Assembly (NCBI RefSeq): GCF_009296185.1
Contig: NZ_WBJR01000005.1
Span: forward strand, 124,001-188,000
Length of the DNA stretch: 64,000 nucleotides
Reading direction: 5' to 3'
Origin: Hydrogenovibrio sp. JE_KL2
GTDB lineage: Bacteria > Pseudomonadota > Gammaproteobacteria > Thiomicrospirales > Thiomicrospiraceae
Positions 54,423 to 62,788 of this stretch are shown piece by piece. The notes beneath the pieces are model-generated. The model saw only the letters and a list, made by a program, of their open reading frames with translations, was not told the DNA's origin and ran no database searches. The position numbers were made by a program, and so were the translations under genes. Within the stretch, counting starts at the first letter, position 1, and each line of letters starts with the position of its first letter.

Positions 54423-56903
54423 ATGACAAATCTTGTGATTGTGGAGTCACCCGCCAAAGCCAAGACCATTGAAAAGTATCTGGGCAAAGGGTTTACCGTA
54501 CGCTCAAGCTACGGGCATATTCGTGACATCCAGAAAAAAGGAATGGGGATAGACATCCCTAATGGATTTGCGCCGCAATACGAGATTTCTCCAGACAAAA
54601 AGAAAACGGTTTCCGAACTGAAAAAATTGGCCAAGACTGCCGAAACGGTTTGGCTGGCGACGGATGAGGACCGCGAAGGGGAAGCCATTGCATGGCACCT
54701 AGCGGAAGCCTTGAACCTGAATGTTGCTGAGACCAAACGTATCGTTTTTCATGAAATTACGCAGACCGCGATTCAAAAAGCCATTGCCGAACCTCGTACC
54801 GTTGATATGGACTTGGTAGATGCGCAGCAAGCACGACGCATTCTAGACAGAATCGTCGGGTTTGAGTTGTCGCCGGTCTTGTGGAAGAAAATTCGTACCG
54901 GCCTGTCCGCGGGGCGTGTGCAGTCGGTTGCCGTGCGCTTGATTGTTGAACGTGAAAGAGAAATTGATGCGTTTGAATCTGAGTATGTTTTCCGCCTGCA
55001 AGGTAAGTTAAGCCTGCTGGACGCTCAACAGAACATCGTCGGTGAAGTGGATATGAAGCGTAATGCCGCATTCGACACGGAAGAAGAAGCGGAAAGCTTC
55101 TTGAAAATGTTGTCACAAGGTCAGTTGAGCGTTGCTAGCTTGGAAGAAAAACCGGCGAAAAAATCTCCAAAACCACCTTTTACCACGTCGACGCTACAGC
55201 AGGAAGCTGCCTCTAAACTGGGTTTTTCCGTTAAGCAAACCATGTCGGTTGCTCAGCGTTTATATGAGTCTGGAAAAATCACCTATATGCGTACCGACTC
55301 GTTGAATTTGTCGGAAGAAGCATTGGTAAGCGCATCGAAAGTGATTGCCGGCCGGTATGGTGATGCTTTTGTCCATACCCGCCGCTATAAAACCAAAAAG
55401 GCCGATGCGCAAGAAGCCCATGAGGCCATTCGTCCGACCGATTTCTCCGTTTCGGAAGTGTCGGGAGAAAGAAATGAACAACGACTTTACCAATTGATCT
55501 GGCGCCGTGCCATTGCTTCGCAAATGGCGGATGCCAGACTGAAACGCACCACGGTTGAAATCGCTATCTCCAATATGCCGGCGGAAAAGCTGGTAGCCAA
55601 AGGCGAGGTCATCGAGTTTGAAGGCTTCCTAAAAGTTTATCAGTTGGACGCTGACAATGAAGAAGGTATGTTGCCGCCAATGACTATTGGACAAGCTTTG
55701 AGCTTGGGGTCTCTGGTGGTGCGTCAGAGTTACTCTAGAGCACCGGCTCGTTATAACGAAGCCAGCTTGGTTCGTACCCTTGAAGAAATGGGGATTGGGC
55801 GTCCGTCTACCTACGCACCGACCATTGATACCATTCAGGCGCGTGGCTATGTCGTGAAAGAAGATCGTGAAGGTCAGCCAAGAAATTATCGTCAACTTGA
55901 ACTGACGGCAGACGGTATTCATGCCGAGACCTTGACCGAGATGGCAGGTAGCGAAAAGAACAAACTGTTCCCTACGGATATTGCTGGTATTGTGACCGAT
56001 TTCCTAGTGAAGCATTTCGGGGATGTGTTGGATTATCAATTTACCGCCCATGTTGAAGATGAATTCGATGTCATTGCGCAGGGTAAAGAGTCTTGGCAGC
56101 AGATGTTGCAGAATTTCTATCAGCAGTTCCACCCAAGAGTTGAAGCCGCTGAAGACGTGTCTCGTGAAGAAGCAGGGCAGTCACGCGCGTTGGGGAACGA
56201 CCCGGCGACAGGCAAGCCGATGTTTGTCAAAATTGGTCGATTTGGCCCTTACGTGCAGTTGGGGGATGGTGAGAATGATGAGAAGCCTACCTTTGCGAGC
56301 TTGGTAACCGGGCAAAAAATGGACACCATTAAGCTTGAAGAAGCGTTGGAATTGTTCAAACTACCTCGTGTGGTTGGCGAGGCGCCGGAAGGGTTTAGTG
56401 CCTCTGCGATTGATGGTACGCTTTTCTCGGTGGAGAAGGGACAGGAAATTATCGCCAAGCAAGGTCCTTTTGGCCCTTATTTGGAATATGGTCCAAAGAA
56501 ATATGCGCCAATCAAAGGGTTTGATCCACTGTCGATTACGCTGGAAGAATCTATGGCGTTGATTGAAGCTAAAATCGTAGCGGAAGCGGAAAAAATTGTA
56601 CGCGTGTTTGAAGGCACGGATGTGGTCATTCTTAAAGGTCGTTGGGGGCCTTATATCACGGATGTGACTACGAAGAAAAACGCGAAGATTGCCAAGACCG
56701 AAGATCCTCAGAAACTGACGCTGGAAGAGTGTCAAAAACGTTTGGACGAAGCGCCAGAGCCGAAAAAACGTGGACGTGCCGCTGCCAAGAAAGCCCCGGC
56801 GAAAAAAGCACCAGCTAAAAAGGCACCGGCGAAAAAAGCGCCAGCTAAAAAGGCACCTGCCAAAAAAGCGGCGACCAAAAAAGCGCCTGCTAAAAAATCC
56901 TGA
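54423..56903 (+). CDS. topA: DNA topoisomerase I with lysine-rich tail
   Basis: Relaxes negative supercoils. An 826-residue type IA enzyme: Toprim (VIVESPAKAKTIEKYLG and DEDREGEAIAWH, from the N-terminus), catalytic Tyr in ITYMRTDS (near residue 284), and the DNA-gate domains. The C-terminus lacks the cysteine zinc fingers of E. coli TopA and instead has three GRFGPYVQ-like repeats (GRFGPYVQLG, GPFGPYLEYG, GRWGPYITD), as in mycobacterial-type enzymes, and then about 40 residues of AKKAP repeats. The tail is likely a non-specific DNA-binding element. Start ATG 54423. Confidence 0.95.
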   Translation: MTNLVIVESPAKAKTIEKYLGKGFTVRSSYGHIRDIQKKGMGIDIPNGFAPQYEISPDKKKTVSELKKLAKTAETVWLATDEDREGEAIAWHLAEALNLNVAETKRIVFHEITQTAIQKAIAEPRTVDMDLVDAQQARRILDRIVGFELSPVLWKKIRTGLSAGRVQSVAVRLIVEREREIDAFESEYVFRLQGKLSLLDAQQNIVGEVDMKRNAAFDTEEEAESFLKMLSQGQLSVASLEEKPAKKSPKPPFTTSTLQQEAASKLGFSVKQTMSVAQRLYESGKITYMRTDSLNLSEEALVSASKVIAGRYGDAFVHTRRYKTKKADAQEAHEAIRPTDFSVSEVSGERNEQRLYQLIWRRAIASQMADARLKRTTVEIAISNMPAEKLVAKGEVIEFEGFLKVYQLDADNEEGMLPPMTIGQALSLGSLVVRQSYSRAPARYNEASLVRTLEEMGIGRPSTYAPTIDTIQARGYVVKEDREGQPRNYRQLELTADGIHAETLTEMAGSEKNKLFPTDIAGIVTDFLVKHFGDVLDYQFTAHVEDEFDVIAQGKESWQQMLQNFYQQFHPRVEAAEDVSREEAGQSRALGNDPATGKPMFVKIGRFGPYVQLGDGENDEKPTFASLVTGQKMDTIKLEEALELFKLPRVVGEAPEGFSASAIDGTLFSVEKGQEIIAKQGPFGPYLEYGPKKYAPIKGFDPLSITLEESMALIEAKIVAEAEKIVRVFEGTDVVILKGRWGPYITDVTTKKNAKIAKTEDPQKLTLEECQKRLDEAPEPKKRGRAAAKKAPAKKAPAKKAPAKKAPAKKAPAKKAATKKAPAKKS
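56784..56897 (+). repeat. Tandem AKKAP-coding repeat at the topA 3' end
   Basis: Seven or so 15-base units encode A-K-K-A-P (one reads AKKAAT). Neighbouring units alternate between GCGAAAAAAGC and GCTAAAAAGGC forms, giving a 30-base higher-order period prone to slippage. Confidence 0.85.
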
Positions 56904-56934
56904 GGTTGTTCAAGCGCTGGGTAGCTGTAACAAG

Positions 56935-58473
56935 CTATTGTAGCGTTTGACTGATGTCATCCGGATCAAAGATGCGGTGCTGGCCTTTACCGGATTTTTT
57001 CGCTTCATACATGGCAAGGTCGGCGTTCTGTAGCAGCTCCGTTTGTGTTGCGCCATGATCAGGGTAAATCGCCATCCCGATGCTAGAGCCGATATTGACT
57101 TGGTGTCCACCCAAGTTGAATGGTTTTTCTAACAGTTTGTTCAGATGTTGTCCAACCTGCTCCAGTTGTTCTTTACTGGTGTGCGCTCGACAGAGGATGA
57201 CAAATTCATCACCGCCTACCCGTGCCAGAATCGTATCTTGAGCGATTTGATCGGAAATCAACTCACTCACAGAGCGTAATAAAGAATCTCCCACACTGTG
57301 TCCTAGGGTATCGTTAATCGTTTTGAAATTGTCCAAATCCAAAAACATGACAGTGAATTTTTCGTTTTTGTGTTTCACTTCATCGAGCAGTTTTTCCAAA
57401 GCGTTGTAGAAAAAGTTGCGATTGGGCAGCCCTGTTACCATGTCGGTATGCGCAAGATGATCCAGTTCCATCTGGGTCGCCTTCAATTGGGTGATGTCGG
57501 TATAGACCATGGTGTAGTGAATATTATCGGTTGTTTGATGGTGAACCCTATGGATATCGACTAGGCTGGCTCCTGCCAGACGGCCATCGGTATGGTGCAG
57601 GAGGAGTTCCCCACGCCATTCATTGCTTTCTTCAAGTTTACCGATAATGTCGATGGCTGGGGCATCCTGAAGGTTGTCCAGCAGGATTCTCAAGTTTAGT
57701 TGTTTCAGTTCGTCTTCGGAAAACCCAAACGAGTTGTGGAAAGCTGGATTGGTACGGATAAAATTCAATTTCGCATCGGTAATGGCGATGGATTCACTGG
57801 TTGAATCGAGCAATGTTCTATCCAGTGTCAGCTCTTCTTCAGTTTGCTTTTGTTGGGTGACATCCAAGCGCACGCAGATCAATCGTTCGATTTCGCCTTG
57901 TGGCGAGAAAATGGTTTGCCCTCGATCATACACCCAGATGTATTCGCCTTCACTATTCATTAATCGATGAACATCCTCATAAGCCGTTGATCGGTTGCTG
58001 AGCAGTTTGAGCATTTTTTTCTGAACGGATGTTTGGTCTGATGGATGAATTCGGGCTTGCCAAGCATGTAAGTCCTGCGGGAAATCGTGGTTGTGGAAGC
58101 CAATCATTTCCTGCCACAAGTCGGAAAAAAAGGCCGCGTTTTTCTTGATGTTCCACTCCCAATAGGCGATTCGACTGCTGTCGAGGATGATGGTTAAGCG
58201 GTCTTTTTCTTTTTTGTGTGCCTTGCGCATTTTTTTCAACTCAAGCTGATTTGCTTCATTTTGCTGAATGAGTTTTTTTGAGGTGACTTGGTAGGCACGA
58301 TAGCTCAGGGCAAAAGCCACAAGTAAAATCAGGTTGGAATATTGGGTAAAAGAGCTAAAAGGATTTTCGATGCCAAAAACCTTTTCGGGCAGCCACGACA
58401 GTGCAGCAATCAAAATAGATAGGACGATCAGTGTCAGGACGAACTTATTTTGTGTCTTGGTCGTTTGCTGCAT
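56935..58473 (-). CDS. PAS-PAS diguanylate cyclase with two membrane spans
   Basis: A 512-residue enzyme predicted to make c-di-GMP. Spans at about 11-28 and 46-60; then a helical linker, two PAS domains (about 90-212, 215-335) and a GGDEF domain with NRNFFYNAL, FLDLDNFKTIND and GGDEF. No EAL domain. It converges with topA, which ends 32 bases away. Confidence 0.91.
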   Translation of the reverse strand: MQQTTKTQNKFVLTLIVLSILIAALSWLPEKVFGIENPFSSFTQYSNLILLVAFALSYRAYQVTSKKLIQQNEANQLELKKMRKAHKKEKDRLTIILDSSRIAYWEWNIKKNAAFFSDLWQEMIGFHNHDFPQDLHAWQARIHPSDQTSVQKKMLKLLSNRSTAYEDVHRLMNSEGEYIWVYDRGQTIFSPQGEIERLICVRLDVTQQKQTEEELTLDRTLLDSTSESIAITDAKLNFIRTNPAFHNSFGFSEDELKQLNLRILLDNLQDAPAIDIIGKLEESNEWRGELLLHHTDGRLAGASLVDIHRVHHQTTDNIHYTMVYTDITQLKATQMELDHLAHTDMVTGLPNRNFFYNALEKLLDEVKHKNEKFTVMFLDLDNFKTINDTLGHSVGDSLLRSVSELISDQIAQDTILARVGGDEFVILCRAHTSKEQLEQVGQHLNKLLEKPFNLGGHQVNIGSSIGMAIYPDHGATQTELLQNADLAMYEAKKSGKGQHRIFDPDDISQTLQ

Positions 58474-58731
58474 TGCACTCAGATTCCGTTCTGGAAAAAG
58501 ACAAACTCCTTCCTTTTCGGAGCAAAGTATAGCGATTTTTTATGAAGGAATATAATTTAACTTAATGAAACTACTATAAAAATTATTGATATTAATGAGT
58601 CGTTTTCTAAGCCTCTTTTCGGATGAAAGGTGCCAGATTCTTGCGGTAAGAATGAATTTAGCCGCATTTCAATCGGCTATTTTGAGTAAAATATCGACTA
58701 ATTTTTGATAGAGATTTTATAGAGTTGTCCC

Positions 58732-60513
58732 ATGAAGCAACAGGTAATCGAGTTACTGATTCAAGTCGTTGATACTTTAAAGCAAACAGGCGTCCTTCCG
58801 GAAGACGCACACCCGAATATTCACTTGGAAAATACCAAAGATAAATCGCATGGTGATTTCGCCACTAACTTGGCGATGATGATGACCAAGCTTGTCGGTA
58901 AACCGCCTAGAGACGTCGCTAACCTGATTATCGACGCGTTACCGGCATCCGATGTGGTGGAAAAAGTGGAAATCGCCGGACCTGGTTTCATTAACTTTTT
59001 CGTTAAGGAAGCGGCAAAATTCGATGTCGTGGCAGACGTTTTGGCAAAAGGGGATGACTTCGGTAAATGTGATGTCGGTAACGGGCGTTCGGTATTGCTG
59101 GAGTATGTTTCCGCCAACCCAACTGGGCCTTTGCATGTTGGGCATGGTCGTGGCGCGGCTTATGGCGCGAGTGTCGCCAATGTATTGTCGGAAGCTGGTT
59201 ATAACGTTTCGAGAGAATACTATGTGAATGATGCTGGACGTCAAATGGACATTCTGGCGGCATCAACTTGGTTGCGTTATTTGCAACAGGTTGGGGAGAC
59301 TTTGAAGTTTCCAAGCAACGGTTATCAGGGCGACTATATTATTGAGATTGCGCAGGAGTTGGTGCATCAGCATGGGGAAGCCTTTAAGGTGGCAGCAAGC
59401 GAGGTGTTCGATGGCGTAGCAGCTGATGAAGTCAAGGATGCGGAAGGCAATGTTGTCTCGGGTGACAAAGAAGAACATATCGATGATTTAATCATGAAAG
59501 CGAAAAACCTATTGGGTGCTGACAAATATGAAATCGTCTTCCAACAAGCTTTGACGGTTATTTTGTCTGACATTCGTGAGGACTTGGGCGAGTTCGGTGT
59601 CGAGTTCGACAACTGGTTCTCCGAGCGTTCGCTGATGGATTCTGGGGTAATCGATGCGGCATTGGAAAAATTGCAGGCCGCAGGTAAAGTCTACGAACAG
59701 AATGGCGCTTTGTGGTTTAAATCAACCGAGTATGGTGACGAGAAAGACCGCGTTGTCGTGCGTGACAACGGTTTGAAAACCTACTTTGCTTCGGACATCG
59801 CTTACCACTTTAACAAGCTTGAACGTGGGTTTGATGTGCTGATTGATATTTGGGGTTCCGATCACCATGGTTATGTGCCGCGTGTCAAAGCGGCGATGCA
59901 GGCGATGGATACCAATCCAGATGCCTTGGAAGTCTTGTTGGTTCAATTCGCGATTTTATATCGTGGTGGCGAAAAGTTAGCGATGTCCACGCGTTCCGGT
60001 CAGTTTGTGACCTTGCGCGAGTTGAGAGAAGAAGTGGGTTCGGATGCAGCGCGTTTCTTCTACGTACAGCGCAAGTCGGAGCAGCACATGGACTTCGATT
60101 TGGATTTGGCGAAATCCCAATCCAACGACAACCCGGTTTACTACATTCAATATGCTCATGCGCGTATTTGCCGTGTATTTGAGCAGGCTGAGGAAAAAGG
60201 CTATTCGGTGGTGATTGACCCCAACCTGGCAGATTTTTCATTGTTAACATCAGAGCATGAAACGGATTTGGCAACGCAGTTGGCGAAGTACCCAGAAGTG
60301 ATCGCACGTGCAGCGCAGGCTTATGAGCCGCATCAAGTCGCGTATTATTTGAAGGACTTGGCAAATGGTCTTCACTCTTACTATAACGCCTGTCAGTTCG
60401 TGGTGGAAGACGATGCATTGCGTCAATCTCGTTTTGTGCTGATCGCAGCCGTTAGGCAGGTATTGAGAAACGGTTTGAAACTGTTGGGCGTATCCGCGCC
60501 GCAAAGTATGTAA
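58732..60513 (+). CDS. argS: Arginyl-tRNA synthetase, carries repeat R
   Basis: Class I synthetase of 593 residues. The HIGH-type motif is HVGHGRG following SANPTGPL (about 125-140) and KMSKS is represented by KLAMSTRSG. Repeat R copy 10 lies antisense to the gene and encodes residues 496-502 (DPNLADF), in the region between VFEQAEEKGYSV and the conserved SEHE segment that relatives show as variable. The 258-base upstream region was not found to hold a clear promoter. The SPOR gene starts 11 bases later. Confidence 0.96.
   Translation: MKQQVIELLIQVVDTLKQTGVLPEDAHPNIHLENTKDKSHGDFATNLAMMMTKLVGKPPRDVANLIIDALPASDVVEKVEIAGPGFINFFVKEAAKFDVVADVLAKGDDFGKCDVGNGRSVLLEYVSANPTGPLHVGHGRGAAYGASVANVLSEAGYNVSREYYVNDAGRQMDILAASTWLRYLQQVGETLKFPSNGYQGDYIIEIAQELVHQHGEAFKVAASEVFDGVAADEVKDAEGNVVSGDKEEHIDDLIMKAKNLLGADKYEIVFQQALTVILSDIREDLGEFGVEFDNWFSERSLMDSGVIDAALEKLQAAGKVYEQNGALWFKSTEYGDEKDRVVVRDNGLKTYFASDIAYHFNKLERGFDVLIDIWGSDHHGYVPRVKAAMQAMDTNPDALEVLLVQFAILYRGGEKLAMSTRSGQFVTLRELREEVGSDAARFFYVQRKSEQHMDFDLDLAKSQSNDNPVYYIQYAHARICRVFEQAEEKGYSVVIDPNLADFSLLTSEHETDLATQLAKYPEVIARAAQAYEPHQVAYYLKDLANGLHSYYNACQFVVEDDALRQSRFVLIAAVRQVLRNGLKLLGVSAPQSM
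60219..60237 (-). repeat. Dispersed repeat R, copy 10 (inside argS)
   Basis: Exact 19-base copy, antisense to argS, which is read PNLADF on the coding strand. It is preceded by ATGA and followed by T in its own orientation. Confidence 0.95.
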
Positions 60514-60523
60514 TTCGCTTTCC

Positions 60524-61210
60524 ATGGCAAGAGACTACAAGCAAAAACATTACAACGCTAAGCAGCCTTATCAGCGTCGTTCTCAGATGACAGCGCGTAC
60601 TGAGGAGCCTGTTTCTTCTCCCATGAAGTGGGTGTGGTTGATGGCATTGGTTGTGACGATAGGCTTGCTGGGTGGTTTTTTTGTCGTGCAGCATTTCGCC
60701 GATAAAGGCGTGAAGTCGAACGAAACTAAGCAAGGCGCTGCTAATGCCGCGTTAGCAGCGAGTGAAAAAGCTGAAGACGTCAAAAAGGAACCTGTTGCAA
60801 AACCTGCTGAGAAAAAAGTCTTTGAAGCGACGGTGGTTGAAAAGCCGGCAGATAATGAGCCTAAGATTCACTATAGTTTTTATCAGGGATTGGCGAAAAC
60901 CGAAGTGGTGGTGAATGCTGAACCTATCTCAATTGAATTGCCGTCACCTTACTACATTCAAGCGGGTACTTTTACCGAACAAGATGCGGCGCTAAAAGAG
61001 CAGAAACGTTTGGCAGGGTATGATCAGGTACTTCAAGTGACCAGTATTCAGTCCAGAGGCAAAACCTATTACCGTTTACGTCTGGGGCCTTTTACCGATC
61101 GATTGGTGATGAACCGTAAGCGAAATGAGCTAAGAAAACTTGGGGTGGATACTTTGTTGATTCGCGCTAAGAAAACCAGTGACCCTCAAACGGATAAAGA
61201 CGCTAAGTAG
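60524..61210 (+). CDS. SPOR domain protein (FtsN-like)
   Basis: A 228-residue single-span protein: a cytoplasmic N-terminus rich in Lys/Arg/Gln, a transmembrane helix at about 35-57 (MKWVWLMALVVTIGLLGGFF), an Ala/Lys/Pro-rich periplasmic linker, and a C-terminal SPOR domain (PYYIQAGTFTEQDAAL, YYRLRLGPFTDR) that binds septal peptidoglycan. It is 11 bases after argS, an arrangement also common in Pseudomonas. Confidence 0.9.
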   Translation: MARDYKQKHYNAKQPYQRRSQMTARTEEPVSSPMKWVWLMALVVTIGLLGGFFVVQHFADKGVKSNETKQGAANAALAASEKAEDVKKEPVAKPAEKKVFEATVVEKPADNEPKIHYSFYQGLAKTEVVVNAEPISIELPSPYYIQAGTFTEQDAALKEQKRLAGYDQVLQVTSIQSRGKTYYRLRLGPFTDRLVMNRKRNELRKLGVDTLLIRAKKTSDPQTDKDAK

Positions 61211-61222
61211 ACAAAACCCCAA

Positions 61223-61242
61223 TCAGAGGCTGAGGCCTCTGA
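61223..61242. terminator. Inverted repeat between convergent SPOR and GGDEF genes
   Basis: TCAGAGGC / GCCTCTGA with a TGAG loop, 12 bases after the SPOR stop. No strong T run follows on the plus strand, so terminator function is only likely. Confidence 0.5.
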
Positions 61243-61255
61243 AAGTCAGTAACAT

Positions 61256-62326
61256 CTATTCAGCCGAAGCCGTTTGTTGCGCTTCTAAATCCAGTTCGGT
61301 TTTCACCTGATTACGACCTTGTTCTTTGGCAAGGTAGAGCGCATCATCCGCACGTTTGATGAACTCGTCGACAGTTTCTTCCAAACCTTTATAAGTTGCG
61401 ATCCCAAAAGAGGCGGTGATTAATCCCAGCTCTTTGGTGGAGTCTTTGCGTTTCAACTTAGCGGTTTCGATGTTGTGACGAATCGACTCGGCGCGTTCCA
61501 TTGCCGATTCCATATCTGAATCCGATAGGATCACGGCGAACTCTTCCCCGCCGTAGCGACAGATGGTTTCATTTTCCAGTTTGCTTTTCTTCATCAGGTT
61601 GGCGAAGTAACGCAACACGCTGTCGCCGACCAGGTGGCCAAAGTTGTCATTGAAGCGTTTGAAATGATCGATGTCAGTCATGATCAACACCAGACTTTCT
61701 GGGTTGCCGCTTGCTTGAGCGGAATCCATCATTTCCGCCATGGCAATGTTGAAAGCTTTTCTATTCCCCACCTCAGTCAACTCATCCAGCATGACTTGCG
61801 CACGTGCTTCAATCAGTTGTTTGCGTAAGCGTGTGATTTCCTCATTGCTGGACATGAGTTCTTTTTGTAAATCCGCACTGGATTCCTGCATTGAGGTGAC
61901 GGTGCTTTGAACCGTATGGGTCAGCTCTTTCAGGGTCGCTGCATCAATATTCGGATCGTTGAGGGAGGTGGCGAATTTATCAAGTTCTTTCGATTGCTGG
62001 GCGAGCTTGTCGCTCCAGATGTTCATTTTCTTGATGACAAGGCCGATTAAGCGTTTGAGAGCTTTATCGAACTCATTATCGGCAGAGTCGTCATCCGCGA
62101 AATATTCGTCATAAAGGCGACGCCCTAGTCGGTCGTTATAACCAAAAGGATCGTTGAGGATCTTGTCCATTTCCTGACGGAATTTTGGATTGTCCCCTTT
62201 GTAATATTCGTACCAGATAAAATAATTTAACGGCGTTGGGTTAATCGACTGTTCTTCAAAAATATCGATTAACTGCCCAAAGATACGAATCGATTTTTCA
62301 GGTGCGTCGTTAATATCAAGTAACAT
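61256..62326 (-). CDS. Soluble GGDEF diguanylate cyclase
   Basis: A 356-residue cytoplasmic protein. The N-terminal 120 residues are helical and mixed charge; residues 105-185 look like coiled coil (QSTVTSMQESSADLQKEL and so on), then a GGDEF domain (DELTEVGNRKAFNIAM, MTDIDHFKRFND, YGGEEFAVIL). No membrane segment or EAL domain. It is the third diguanylate cyclase in the window. Confidence 0.92.
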   Translation of the reverse strand: MLLDINDAPEKSIRIFGQLIDIFEEQSINPTPLNYFIWYEYYKGDNPKFRQEMDKILNDPFGYNDRLGRRLYDEYFADDDSADNEFDKALKRLIGLVIKKMNIWSDKLAQQSKELDKFATSLNDPNIDAATLKELTHTVQSTVTSMQESSADLQKELMSSNEEITRLRKQLIEARAQVMLDELTEVGNRKAFNIAMAEMMDSAQASGNPESLVLIMTDIDHFKRFNDNFGHLVGDSVLRYFANLMKKSKLENETICRYGGEEFAVILSDSDMESAMERAESIRHNIETAKLKRKDSTKELGLITASFGIATYKGLEETVDEFIKRADDALYLAKEQGRNQVKTELDLEAQQTASAE

Positions 62327-62536
62327 GATGTGCCTTAGATTACGAATAATATTTATGTTTCTATTTTACACAAAACGTTTTGTATAGAAACAGATTTGAG
62401 TGCTTTTGCGTAAGGGATGACTGACGGGAGTGTTGGGTGATTCTAATGGTATTAGAGGAAAAATTCGAGTATAGTTTCTAGCTTAGTTTCTATGTCGTGA
62501 TCTTACTCACGGCGTCATCCCCAATTTGGAGACACT

Positions 62537-62779
62537 ATGCTGGATTCGAAACAAATTGCATCTTTGGTGGAAACCGTCTCAAAAGTGTTGCCACAAGGAT
62601 TTGGTGAATTGCCGGAACAGGCTCAGAAAAATTTCAAAGCCAGTTTGAGCCGTGCTTTTGAAAAAATGGATTTGGTCTCAAGAGAAGAGTTTGATGTCCA
62701 AACGGCCGTGTTAGCCAAGACCCGACAAAAGCTGGAAGCTTTGGAAGCAAAGGTCGACGCACTCGAAAATAAAGAGTAA
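62537..62779 (+). CDS. ubiK: UbiK-like accessory factor (BMFP/YqiC)
   Basis: An 80-residue coiled-coil protein of the YqiC/UbiK family, which supports aerobic ubiquinone biosynthesis in E. coli. An amphipathic N-terminal segment (about 1-40) is followed by a heptad-rich C-terminus (TRQKLEALEAKVDALENK). Start ATG 62537 with TTGGAGAC upstream. Precedes comM by 9 bases. Confidence 0.88.
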   Translation: MLDSKQIASLVETVSKVLPQGFGELPEQAQKNFKASLSRAFEKMDLVSREEFDVQTAVLAKTRQKLEALEAKVDALENKE

Positions 62780-62788
62780 ACGCGCGTT

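Noticed and set aside
59118-59128. CCCAACTGGGC in argS, resembling half of repeat R
   Set aside because: It encodes the conserved NPTGP motif of arginyl-tRNA synthetases, so coding constraint explains it.
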